A stretch of DNA of 7,755 nt from an uncultured Bacteroides sp. Its GTDB lineage: Bacteria; Bacteroidota; Bacteroidia; Bacteroidales; Bacteroidaceae. The notes beneath the pieces were generated by a model that did no database searches, was not told where the DNA came from, and saw only the letters and a program-made list of their open reading frames with translations. The position numbers and the translations under genes are program-made. This document shows, in pieces, positions 1 to 5,976 of the stretch; position 1 is the first letter of the stretch, and every line of letters begins with the position of its first letter. The stretch covers positions 1 to 7,755 of the forward strand of contig CAKUYM010000203.1 of the NCBI GenBank assembly GCA_934716785.1, written 5' to 3'.

Positions 1-180
1 CTTGAAAGCGTACCACGGCAGGACTTCGTGTTTTATAAAGGTAGTATGCAGTACAATATAGCAGCAAATGGAGACTTCTCCAAACGTCTTTTGATTCTCA
101 TGGATAAAAGTGAGGAGATAAATACTCGTTCTATGGGATTTCTGCAAGAGTGGAAAAACGAACCGTTATGGAGTATATAA
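1..180 (+). CDS. 3' end of an unrecognised protein gene (5' truncated by window)
   Basis: Reading frame 1 is open from the first base for 59 codons and ends in TAA at 178-180. The visible residues are mostly polar and charged and end in the segment EWKNEPLWSI. There is no clear transmembrane stretch and no motif I can assign to a family. The frame is supported by ordinary codon use and by a well-formed intrinsic terminator about 60 bp after the stop. The gene is convergent with the SDR gene that ends at 491. Function is unknown because the N-terminal part and any catalytic domain lie outside the window. I am fairly confident it is a real gene end and have no basis for a product name. Confidence 0.65.
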   Translation, partial: LESVPRQDFVFYKGSMQYNIAANGDFSKRLLILMDKSEEINTRSMGFLQEWKNEPLWSI

Positions 181-240
181 TGCTTAGATAGCAATTTTGC
201 ATCAAAGGAAAGTAGCGTTAATGCTATTTATAATATATAG

Positions 241-271
241 GAGTAAGACAAAATGTTCTTGCTCTTTTTTT
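241..271 (+). terminator. Intrinsic terminator of the upstream partial gene
   Basis: An 8-bp stem, GAGTAAGA at 241-248 with TCTTGCTC at 257-264 (one G-U pair), encloses an 8-nt loop and is followed at once by seven T residues (265-271). This is a standard rho-independent terminator for plus-strand transcription leaving the partial gene that ends at 180. Confidence 0.75.
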
Positions 272-439
272 GTTGAAATTATTGTTGCATTTTTTTTATA
301 ATTCGCAAAACCTGCTCTTTACATACTTGCATATATAACAGTATAAGTTGCCAAAACGTTAAAATCAGACAGAATAGAAAGAATTTACAACTAAACATTC
401 TTTATTTCGATAAAAAAGCAGTATATCTGTCTCAGGTCT

Positions 440-462
440 TAAGTCGTTGTCAGCTCGACTTA
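440..462. repeat. Inverted repeat downstream of the SDR gene
   Basis: TAAGTCG at 440-446 and CGACTTA at 456-462 form a perfect 7-bp stem with a 9-nt loop. It lies 28 bp past the stop of the minus-strand SDR gene. No T-run follows directly in the minus direction, although a T6 run occurs further on, complementary to 412-417. It could be a weak terminator or an mRNA 3'-end hairpin. Confidence 0.4.
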
Positions 463-490
463 GATAGGCAATGCAAGGTCCTCATGTTAT

Positions 491-1207
491 TTAACCAATC
501 TGCCTAAAAAGAAAATAAGGCAGATGCTTGCTGACTATAGCAAGGATATGCCATCTCTTTGTAACATAAACCTTAGAACGTTTCTGCTTTATGGCTTTTA
601 CTATTTGACTGACAACTTTCTCCACAGGCATCACCCAAAAGAGATTTTCACCCTTTGCCATTCTTGTGTTGACAAGTCCGGGGCGGATGTCTGTAACATT
701 GACAACATTCTTGCCTTTATAGGCTTTTATACGCAAGGCCTCCATGTAATTGATCTGATAGGCTTTTGATGCACTATATGCGGGAGCTTGCGCTTCTCCA
801 CGCAGTCCACCTATAGAGGTGATAGCTACAAGGTGGCCGAATCCTTGTTGCAGTAAAATGTTGTAAAAGGTATCAATGACATAAGTCCAACCTATGACAT
901 TGGTATGCAATGTAGGGCATTCAATGGCGAAGTCTATGTTTGGATTCAGTTCTCCAACGCCTGAGCATACAATCACAAGGTCAATAGTTGGCAGTTGAGA
1001 TTGAAAATATTTGATGGCAGATGCAATTTCATCCAGTTGTGTGATATCGGCGGCAAATGTAATGACGGTCGAAGAATAACGCTCTTCCAATTCTTTTAAT
1101 ATAGCCTTTCTACGACCCACTACCGCAATCTTATTTCCTGCGATTGCATACTTCTCCAATAAACCGTAACCAATTCCGGATGTTGCTCCTATAATAATGA
1201 TATTCAT
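491..1207 (-). CDS. Short-chain dehydrogenase/reductase (SDR), NAD(P)-dependent
   Basis: This is a 238-residue classical SDR, a cytosolic Rossmann-fold oxidoreductase for alcohol/carbonyl chemistry. The cofactor loop GATSGIG is at residues 7-13. Arg32-Arg33 at the end of strand 2 favour NADP(H). Asp54 fits the adenine-contacting Asp. The catalytic tetrad is Asn103, Ser131, Tyr144 and Lys148 (YSASK), and the PG motif is at 176-177. The hydrophobic C-terminal tail with a Leu-Pro pair (229-230) recalls the COG0300 (DltE-like) branch. The start at 1207 is chosen because the Rossmann strand begins right there; an in-frame ATG 26 codons upstream only adds a non-homologous extension. The gene follows the Crp-type regulator by 109 bp on the same strand. 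Substrate cannot be read from sequence. A steroid or bile-acid substrate is possible given bsh nearby, but is inference only. Confidence 0.9.
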   Translation of the reverse strand: MNIIIIGATSGIGYGLLEKYAIAGNKIAVVGRRKAILKELEERYSSTVITFAADITQLDEIASAIKYFQSQLPTIDLVIVCSGVGELNPNIDFAIECPTLHTNVIGWTYVIDTFYNILLQQGFGHLVAITSIGGLRGEAQAPAYSASKAYQINYMEALRIKAYKGKNVVNVTDIRPGLVNTRMAKGENLFWVMPVEKVVSQIVKAIKQKRSKVYVTKRWHILAIVSKHLPYFLFRQIG

Positions 1208-1222
1208 AATGTTTTTTGGGGG

Positions 1223-1230
1223 CAAAGCTA
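1223..1230 (-). promoter_or_regulatory. Candidate Bacteroides -7 box upstream of the SDR gene
   Basis: On the minus strand TAGCTTTG matches the Bacteroides -7 consensus TAnnTTTG exactly, 15 bp before the chosen ATG at 1207. No TTTG or TTG element is found at the expected -33 spacing, and the implied leader would be only about 10 nt. It is a tentative sign that the SDR gene can be transcribed separately from the regulator. Confidence 0.3.
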
Positions 1231-1316
1231 TGAAAATGCAGTGTATGTGTACCCTGAATCCCAATGATATTATGTATAAGGACATTAACTCTCAACTTAG
1301 GTTGATAAATTCCTGA

Positions 1317-1898
1317 CTATTGTTTGGCAAATGTTATATCATGGCGAATCTTACTGATGGTATTCGGATGTAATTTGAGATACGAAGAGATGTCCTTTAG
1401 AGATAATTGTTGGACAATTTGCGGACAGCGTTTAAGCAGATGCTCATAACGCCCGCGCGCATCAAGTCTATATAGGTTGATATAGTTGGAATAGATTTGC
1501 CTGAAAAGACCTTCCATGATTTTCATCCCATAATGAAGCATTTCTGCATTCTCATTGAGTATGCGGTACACATCAGCTCCACCAACAACGTAAACCTTTG
1601 ATTCCACACTTGCCTTTATCAGAACATTGGAGGCCATCCCGTAAAGACAGTTGGGATAATCAGCCACAAACTCATTTTCAAAGGCAAAGCCTGTGATATA
1701 ATCCTTGTTCTCTTTTTCATTATGAACTATATATTTGAAGCATCCCTTTTCTATGTACCCGATATGGCGGGGTAATTTGCTTGCACGTTCGAATGATTCT
1801 CCACGCTTGATTCTTTGCATTTCCCCATTATTAATGCAGTATTGTCGCAAGAAATCAAGGTTGACACTCTCCTTGTATGAATTGAACGGTTCTTCCAT
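1317..1898 (-). CDS. Crp/Fnr-family transcriptional regulator
   Basis: The 193-residue product has the two-part layout of Bacteroidota Crp/Fnr regulators. An N-terminal cyclic-nucleotide-binding-type beta-roll spans roughly residues 25-110, with RIKRGESF at 30-36 and GYIEKGCFKY at 47-56. A dimerisation helix spans about 115-150. A short C-terminal helix-turn-helix lies at about 165-188 (LSLKDISSYLKLHPNTISKI), typical of the family. The phosphate-binding cassette of cAMP receptors (GE...RSA) is not preserved: the region reads ENEF at 74-77 and SNVLIKAS at 90-97. There is also no N-terminal Fe-S cysteine cluster like that of FNR. The effector is therefore probably not cAMP or oxygen via Fe-S and may be absent. 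The gene diverges from bsh and precedes the SDR gene on the same strand, so both are candidate targets. The start at 1898 is the only Met before the conserved domain. Confidence 0.88.
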   Translation of the reverse strand: MEEPFNSYKESVNLDFLRQYCINNGEMQRIKRGESFERASKLPRHIGYIEKGCFKYIVHNEKENKDYITGFAFENEFVADYPNCLYGMASNVLIKASVESKVYVVGGADVYRILNENAEMLHYGMKIMEGLFRQIYSNYINLYRLDARGRYEHLLKRCPQIVQQLSLKDISSYLKLHPNTISKIRHDITFAKQ

Positions 1899-1931
1899 TA
1901 AGTCGATATTTTATAATCTTTATTCTCCAAC

Positions 1932-1952
1932 CCGACAAAAGTGGCAAGTCGG
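1932..1952. promoter_or_regulatory. Inverted repeat 34-54 bp upstream of the regulator start
   Basis: CCGAC at 1932-1936 and GTCGG at 1948-1952 are perfect 5-bp arms separated by 11 bp. They sit where the regulator's promoter or leader should be. The minus-strand spacer ends in CACTTTTG across the arm boundary, one mismatch from TAnnTTTG. It could be an operator (for example for autoregulation) or a leader hairpin; the sequence does not decide. Confidence 0.3.
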
Positions 1953-1972
1953 ATTTTATATTGCTTTGATAA

Positions 1973-2011
1973 TTAGACTAAATCTTTAGACTAAATTCTT
2001 AGAATGAATCT
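1973..2011. repeat. Three tandem 13-bp repeats in the regulator/bsh divergent region
   Basis: Three head-to-tail 13-bp units start at 1973, 1986 and 1999. The first two share TTAGACTAAAT and the third reads TTAGAATGAAT (9 of 11 identical). The core TTAGACTAA of the first two units is itself a palindrome (TTAG-A-CTAA). The array lies 75-113 bp upstream of the regulator ATG and 168-206 bp upstream of the bsh ATG. Regular spacing plus dyad symmetry suits a multi-site operator, most simply for the divergently encoded regulator, but this is inference. A chance slippage repeat is the alternative. Confidence 0.7.
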
Positions 2012-2178
2012 TCTAAAGTGTAAAATTATCAAGAACTCTGCAATTACGGTGAGAAATGGAAAGAAAAATATTCGAATAAATACTTTATTTTCATTAAAAT
2101 CGCCCTTCTCTTCGGCAATAATCAAGTTGCAATTGTTATTCACAGACAAGAGTATCAATTATTTAAATCAAAAAGAAA
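2012..2178 (+). other. Upstream/leader region of bsh with several small dyads
   Basis: No ORF is supported here and no exact TAnnTTTG box was found on the plus strand. Dyads seen are the 10-bp palindrome TATTCGAATA at 2069-2078, overlapping AATAAA-TAC-TTTATT at 2075-2089, and a bulged 8-bp hairpin (AATAA.CAA at 2117-2125 with TTGTTATT at 2133-2140). The translation start has no strong Shine-Dalgarno sequence; the ATG is preceded by the A-rich AAAAAGAAA common in Bacteroides. The transcription start is unresolved. Confidence 0.4.
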
Positions 2179-3234
2179 ATGAAGAAGAATATAACAGGCC
2201 TTGCGTTATTGTTGGCAGCCGTCTCGTTGGGGAGTGTGCAGCCTGTGGATGCGTGTACGCGCGCAGTATATATAGGACCGGATCAAATGGTGATAACCGG
2301 TCGCACGATGGACTGGAAAGAAGATATCCAATCCAATCTTTATGTCTTTCCGCGTGGTATCCAACGCACGGGACACAATAAGGAAAAGACGCTGAACTGG
2401 ACATCTAAGTATGGTAGTCTCGTCGCAACTGGTTATGATATAGGTACTTGCGATGGAATGAATGAAAAAGGACTGGTGGCAAGCCTGCTGTTCCTGCCGG
2501 AAACGATTTACTCATTGCCGGGAGATACCCGCCCGGTGATGGGGATAAGTATATGGACGCAATATGTGCTTGATAACTTTGCCACTGTGCGTGAAGCGGT
2601 GGACGAACTGAAGAAAGAGACTTTCCGTATTGATGCTCCACGTCTGCCGAATGGATCGGAATCGACGCTGCATCTCGCCATTACCGATGAAACGGGAAAC
2701 ACAGCCATATTGGAGTATCTGGACGGAAAATTGAGTATCCATGAAGGGAAGCAATATCAGGTGATGACAAATTCGCCTCGCTATGAATATCAGTTGGCTA
2801 TCAACGATTATTGGAAAGAAGTGGGCGCTCTGCAAATGCTGCCGGGCACCAATCGTCCGAGCGACCGTTTCGTCCGTGCCTCTTTCTATGTTCATGCCAT
2901 CCCTCAGACTGCCGATGCCAAGATAGCCGTGCCCAGCGTACTGAGTATAATGCGCAATGTTTCCGTGCCGTTCGGAATCACGACCCCCGACAAGCCTTAT
3001 ATCTCTTCTACCCGTTGGCGTTCTGTTGCCGACCAGAAGAATAAGGTCTATTATTTCGAATCGACATTAACGCCGAATCTCTTCTGGCTGGATTTGAAGA
3101 AGATTGATTTCAGTCCGAAAGCAGGTATCAGGAAGTTGCCTTTGACAAATGGGGAGATTTATGCCGGTGACGCAGTGAAAGATTTGAAGGATAGCAAACC
3201 GTTTACATTCCTTTTCCAAACTCCGGTGATGTAG
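2179..3234 (+). CDS. bsh: Exported bile salt hydrolase (choloylglycine hydrolase, Ntn hydrolase)
   Basis: The enzyme hydrolyses the amide bond of glycine- or taurine-conjugated bile acids. The 351-residue precursor begins with a signal peptide (KK at 2-3, hydrophobic 8-18) ending VDA before Cys26. Cleavage there would expose Cys26 as the N-terminal nucleophile, placing the mature enzyme in the periplasm or outside. Residues matching known BSHs are Arg42 and Asp45 (GRTMDW), Asn198 (TNSPRYEYQL) and the SDRFVRA motif with Arg230/Arg233. The Asn that Gram-positive BSHs carry in their AGLNF segment aligns with Phe105, as expected for the distinct Gram-negative group; penicillin V acylase activity is therefore an alternative or extra activity. 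VDAC is a poor lipobox, so a lipoprotein is unlikely. The gene is monocistronic by layout, divergent from a Crp-type regulator, and its stop codon lies within a 25-bp tandem repeat. Confidence 0.93.
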   Translation: MKKNITGLALLLAAVSLGSVQPVDACTRAVYIGPDQMVITGRTMDWKEDIQSNLYVFPRGIQRTGHNKEKTLNWTSKYGSLVATGYDIGTCDGMNEKGLVASLLFLPETIYSLPGDTRPVMGISIWTQYVLDNFATVREAVDELKKETFRIDAPRLPNGSESTLHLAITDETGNTAILEYLDGKLSIHEGKQYQVMTNSPRYEYQLAINDYWKEVGALQMLPGTNRPSDRFVRASFYVHAIPQTADAKIAVPSVLSIMRNVSVPFGITTPDKPYISSTRWRSVADQKNKVYYFESTLTPNLFWLDLKKIDFSPKAGIRKLPLTNGEIYAGDAVKDLKDSKPFTFLFQTPVM

Positions 3235-3309
3235 GAAATATCATAAACCGGCGATGTAATAGATGTCATAAACCAGTGATGTGAGAAATGTCATAAACCG
3301 GTGATGTAA
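3223..3309 (+). repeat. 25-bp imperfect tandem repeat spanning the bsh stop codon
   Basis: Three full units start at 3223, 3248 and 3273 and a partial unit covers 3298-3309. Each begins CCGGTGATGTA or a close variant (CCGGCGATGTA, CCAGTGATGTG), and the three full units end in TCATAAA. The first unit contains the last three codons and the TAG stop of bsh, so the array looks like duplication of the gene's own 3' end. At 25 bp the unit is out of frame, and read-through would stop at TAA 3244-3246. TGAT near the start of units 1 and 3 can pair with ATCA or GTCA near their end, so small hairpins could form in the mRNA tail. Confidence 0.85.
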
Positions 3310-3330
3310 GCAGAGTTATTATACAAAGAT

Positions 3331-3366
3331 CGGCGGACAGACTTGTATTCAAGTATTTGTCCGCCG
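3331..3366. terminator. Strong hairpin between convergent bsh and dipeptidase genes
   Basis: CGGCGGACA at 3331-3339 pairs perfectly with TGTCCGCCG at 3358-3366. Inside it ACTTG (3341-3345) pairs with CAAGT (3350-3354) around a TATT loop. The position between two convergent genes suggests a bidirectional transcription-end structure. Neither side has a clear T-run, so it may instead mark a 3' end protected from exonucleases or need a factor. Confidence 0.65.
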
Positions 3367-3382
3367 CTTATGTATTGTGTGG

Positions 3383-3422
3383 CTCTATATATTAGCTCTA
3401 CATACTATTAACTCTATATATT
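3383..3422. repeat. Degenerate AT-rich direct repeats at the dipeptidase 3' end
   Basis: CTCTATATATT occurs at 3383-3393 and again at 3412-3422, with a degenerate middle copy (CTCTACATACT) at 3396-3406. The second exact copy also forms arms of a dyad, ACTCT at 3411-3415 with AGAGT at 3426-3430, that spans the dipeptidase stop codon. This may be a minor slippage repeat or a weak mRNA 3' structure. Confidence 0.5.
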
Positions 3423-3423
3423 C

Positions 3424-4788
3424 TTAGAGTCTCGCATATTCCTTATGAAACTCGACAACCGCTTCAATGCCCTTACGGAAAATATCCAGTGAGAAGTTCT
3501 CATTGGGTGAATGGATAGCATCCGATTCAAGACCGAATCCCATCAATACGGTTTTGATTCCCAGCACCTGCTCGAAAGTGGAAATGATGGGGATGCTGCC
3601 ACCACGGCGCACTGCCAACGGCTTCTTGCCGAAAGCAATCTCGAAACCCTTTTCCGCTGCCTGATAGGCAGGAAGAGTGATAGGACAGACATATCCCTGT
3701 CCGCCATGCATCGGAGTAACCTTTACCTGCACCGTATCGGGAGCGATACTACGAATATAATCGGCAAATATTTGGGAAATCTTATGATGATCCTGATGCG
3801 GAACTAATCGACAAGATACTTTGGCATAGGCTTTTGATGGAAGCACGGTCTTGGAACCTTCTCCCGTGTATCCGCCCCATATACCGCATACGTCAAAAGA
3901 CGGGCGACAACTGTTGCGTTCCAATGTGCTATATCCTTTTTCTCCGAAAACCTCTTTTACACCGATTGCCTCTTTATATTTTTTTTCATCGAAAGGAATG
4001 TGTGCAATCATTTCCCGTTCGGCTTGCGGCACTTCTTCCACGTCGTCATAGAATCCGGGAACGGTGATCCGCCCATCGGCATCCGTCACTTTGCTGATAA
4101 TCTGACAAAGCGTATTGATGGGGTTGGCCACCGCACCGCCGAAGTGACCGGAATGCAAGTCGCGGTTCGGACCGGTTACTTCTATCTCCCAATAAGCCAA
4201 GCCGCGCAGACCGGTGGTCAGCGAAGGAAGTTCCGCTCCCAGCATGCTTGTATCCGAAACGAGGATTACGTCTGCTTTCAAGAGTTCTTTATGTTCTTCA
4301 CAGAACGCTTCCAGGCTCGGAGAACCGATCTCTTCTTCCCCTTCGAAGATGAATTTCACGTTATTCTTCAGCAACTCATTCTTGAGCAGATATTCGAAAG
4401 CCTTCACCTGAATGAAAGACTGACCTTTGTCATCGTCTGCACCACGTGCCCAGATATGCCCGTCCCGTATCTCAGGCTCGAACGGACGGCTTTTCCAAAG
4501 TTCCAACGGCTCGGCAGGCATTACGTCGTAATGGGCATAGATTAAGACGGTTTTTGCATTCGGGTCTACTATTTTCTGGGCAAAGACAATTGGATTACCC
4601 TTGGAGGGCATTACCAATGCTTCGTCTACTCCGGCTTCCATTAACAGTTGTGCCCACCGTTCGGCACATGCCAGCATGTCGTCGTGATGTTCGGGCAGTG
4701 CGCTGATACTTGGGATACGGATGAGACTGAACAAGTCCTCCATTATCTTAGGCTCGTTCTCTGTGATATATTTTTGAATTTCGTTCAT
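3424..4788 (-). CDS. M20-family metallo-dipeptidase
   Basis: The 454-residue protein is a cytosolic di-zinc dipeptidase of the M20 family (PepV/CNDP-like; ArgE/DapE superfamily). Metal and catalytic residues are present in order: His86 and Asp88 (YAHYDVMP), the bridging Asp119 (GADDDKG), the catalytic/metal pair Glu152-Glu153 (EGEEEIGS), Asp179 (VSDTSM) and His426 (IHSPNENF). A lid/dimerisation domain is inserted from about residue 190, with LHSGHFGG at 211-218 as in family members. It probably hydrolyses dipeptides or small peptides; exact specificity is not readable. The start at 4788 (MNEIQKYI) fits family alignments; an in-frame ATG at 4836 would overlap aroC by 38 bp and add a non-homologous tail. 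It lies 10 bp after the aroC stop, implying one transcript, with no clear ribosome binding site in the gap. Confidence 0.93.
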   Translation of the reverse strand: MNEIQKYITENEPKIMEDLFSLIRIPSISALPEHHDDMLACAERWAQLLMEAGVDEALVMPSKGNPIVFAQKIVDPNAKTVLIYAHYDVMPAEPLELWKSRPFEPEIRDGHIWARGADDDKGQSFIQVKAFEYLLKNELLKNNVKFIFEGEEEIGSPSLEAFCEEHKELLKADVILVSDTSMLGAELPSLTTGLRGLAYWEIEVTGPNRDLHSGHFGGAVANPINTLCQIISKVTDADGRITVPGFYDDVEEVPQAEREMIAHIPFDEKKYKEAIGVKEVFGEKGYSTLERNSCRPSFDVCGIWGGYTGEGSKTVLPSKAYAKVSCRLVPHQDHHKISQIFADYIRSIAPDTVQVKVTPMHGGQGYVCPITLPAYQAAEKGFEIAFGKKPLAVRRGGSIPIISTFEQVLGIKTVLMGFGLESDAIHSPNENFSLDIFRKGIEAVVEFHKEYARL

Positions 4789-4798
4789 GATGAATCGT

Positions 4799-5875
4799 TT
4801 AAAGTTGCGTTGTCTTATCCAAGAGATAATAATCAAGTATTGTCATGGCCGCCATTGCTTCTACGATGGGCACAGCACGCGGCAGAACACAAGGATCATG
4901 ACGTCCGCGGGCTTTCAAAGTGGTGTCCACCCCGTCCACATTGACAGTCTCCTGTTCCATCAGCAAGGTGGCGATAGGCTTGAAGACAACACGGAAATAG
5001 ATGTCCTGTCCGTTGCTGAGTCCGCCTTGGATACCACCGGAATGGTTGGTGTGCGTTTCAATCCGTCCGTTGTTATTGTAGAAAACATCGTTCTGTTCGG
5101 AACCTTTCATTTTCAATCCTTTGAACCCTTCGCCGTATTCGAATGCTTTGGCGGCATTGATGCTCAACATGGCATTGCCCAATGCGGCATGCAGTTTGCC
5201 GAAAACGGGTTGCCCCAGTCCGATAGGGCATCCTTTGATGACGCAGGTCAGCGTACCGCCGATCGTATCACCTTCACCTTTCACCTTATATATAAGGTCT
5301 GCCATCTCCTTCGCCTTTTCGGGGTCGGGACAGCGCACGTCGTTGGTCTCTATCAAGTCGAGGTCGTAATCCGAATAGTTGCCATCCAGTTTGATAGCTC
5401 CTACTTGCGAGGTGTAGGCGGTGATACTGATTCCCAATTGGCGAAGCGCCAACTTGGCTAAAGCACCGGCCACTACGCGCGAGATCGTTTCGCGTGCCGA
5501 AGAACGTCCGCCGCCGCGATAGTCGCGGATTCCATACTTCACGTTGTAAGTGTAGTCGGCATGTGAAGGACGATATACGTTTTTCAGATTATTATAGTCG
5601 CTGGAATGCTGATTTTCGTTCCATACGATAAAACCGATAGGGCATCCGGTGGATTTTCCTTCGAAGATGCCGGAGAGGAACTCTACTTTATCGGCTTCTT
5701 TGCGTGGTGTGGTAAGGAGAGATTGTCCCGGACGGCGACGATTCAGTTCTTGTTGTACAAATTCTTCGTCGATAGTGATTCCGGAAGGAAATCCGTCAAT
5801 TACTCCTCCAACTCCTTTTCCGTGAGACTCACCAAAACTTGTGAGCCGAAAGATATTGCCAAATGAATTAAACAT
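4799..5875 (-). CDS. aroC: Chorismate synthase
   Basis: Chorismate synthase is the last enzyme of the shikimate pathway. It converts 5-enolpyruvylshikimate-3-phosphate to chorismate using reduced FMN, in the cytosol as a tetramer. The 358-residue length is normal. All three family signatures are present: [10 protein letters not shown] at 15-24, the [16 protein letters not shown] block at 115-130, and [15 protein letters not shown] at 323-337. RRRPGQ at 46-51 and YRPSHAD at 101-107 are also intact, and His18 and His105 correspond to the conserved active-site histidines. No truncation or missing motif is seen. It is the first gene of a probable aroC-dipeptidase operon, with its own candidate promoter element at 5904-5911. 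Other shikimate genes are not in the window. Confidence 0.98.
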   Translation of the reverse strand: MFNSFGNIFRLTSFGESHGKGVGGVIDGFPSGITIDEEFVQQELNRRRPGQSLLTTPRKEADKVEFLSGIFEGKSTGCPIGFIVWNENQHSSDYNNLKNVYRPSHADYTYNVKYGIRDYRGGGRSSARETISRVVAGALAKLALRQLGISITAYTSQVGAIKLDGNYSDYDLDLIETNDVRCPDPEKAKEMADLIYKVKGEGDTIGGTLTCVIKGCPIGLGQPVFGKLHAALGNAMLSINAAKAFEYGEGFKGLKMKGSEQNDVFYNNNGRIETHTNHSGGIQGGLSNGQDIYFRVVFKPIATLLMEQETVNVDGVDTTLKARGRHDPCVLPRAVPIVEAMAAMTILDYYLLDKTTQL

Positions 5876-5903
5876 AGTGGTGGCTTTTAAAAATTACTGT
5901 ATG

Positions 5904-5911
5904 CAAATATA
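5904..5911 (-). promoter_or_regulatory. Candidate -7 box of the aroC promoter
   Basis: On the minus strand TATATTTG matches the Bacteroides -7 consensus TAnnTTTG exactly, 28 bp before the aroC ATG, implying a leader of roughly 20-25 nt. No TTTG is present at the -33 spacing; that position is occupied by the palindrome at 5922-5935. Confidence 0.55.
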
Positions 5912-5921
5912 ACAAAGTTTT

Positions 5922-5935
5922 CGATAAGATTATCG
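5922..5935. promoter_or_regulatory. 14-bp palindrome over the aroC -33 position
   Basis: CGATAA-GA-TTATCG has perfect 6-bp arms and a 2-bp centre. It begins 10 bp upstream of the candidate -7 box, where the -33 element would be. A dimeric DNA-binding protein here would block or replace -33 recognition, so it is a candidate operator; the cognate protein is unknown. Confidence 0.4.
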
Positions 5936-5976
5936 TGAACTCCAAATATCTTCAAAAAAGGAGGTGTATGTCTTTT

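Larger units (their letters stand above)
181..490. other. AT-rich convergent intergenic region without a gene
   Basis: This 310-bp stretch lies between two convergent genes. No credible ORF is seen on either strand. It holds the plus-strand terminator at 241-271, a second AT-only hairpin with perfect 7-bp arms (AAAGAAT at 378-384, ATTCTTT at 397-403), and a third inverted repeat at 440-462. The rest is AT-rich and shows nothing recognisable. Confidence 0.6.

Noticed and set aside
1208..1285. 26-residue N-terminal extension of the SDR
   Set aside because: The Rossmann strand begins at the downstream Met, and the extension would cover the candidate -7 box and resembles no part of the family.
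2179..2256. Lipoprotein lipobox at VDAC of the bile salt hydrolase
   Set aside because: It fits the lipobox poorly, and the Cys must be free as the N-terminal catalytic nucleophile of the Ntn hydrolase.
2004..2381. Plus-strand open frame overlapping the start of bsh
   Set aside because: It runs out of frame through the bsh signal peptide and catalytic region; its upstream part covers the AT-rich promoter region and repeats.
3223..3309. CRISPR array
   Set aside because: The 25-bp units are contiguous without spacers, vary between copies, overlap a stop codon, and no cas gene is present.
4000..4545. Plus-strand open frame (181 codons) opposite the dipeptidase
   Set aside because: It is fully antisense to conserved M20 motifs and lacks any plausible domain or start context.
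4787..5461. Long plus-strand open frame (224 codons) opposite aroC
   Set aside because: It is antisense to an unmistakable chorismate synthase with all three signatures, and its translation shows no family features. It reflects the codon use of aroC.
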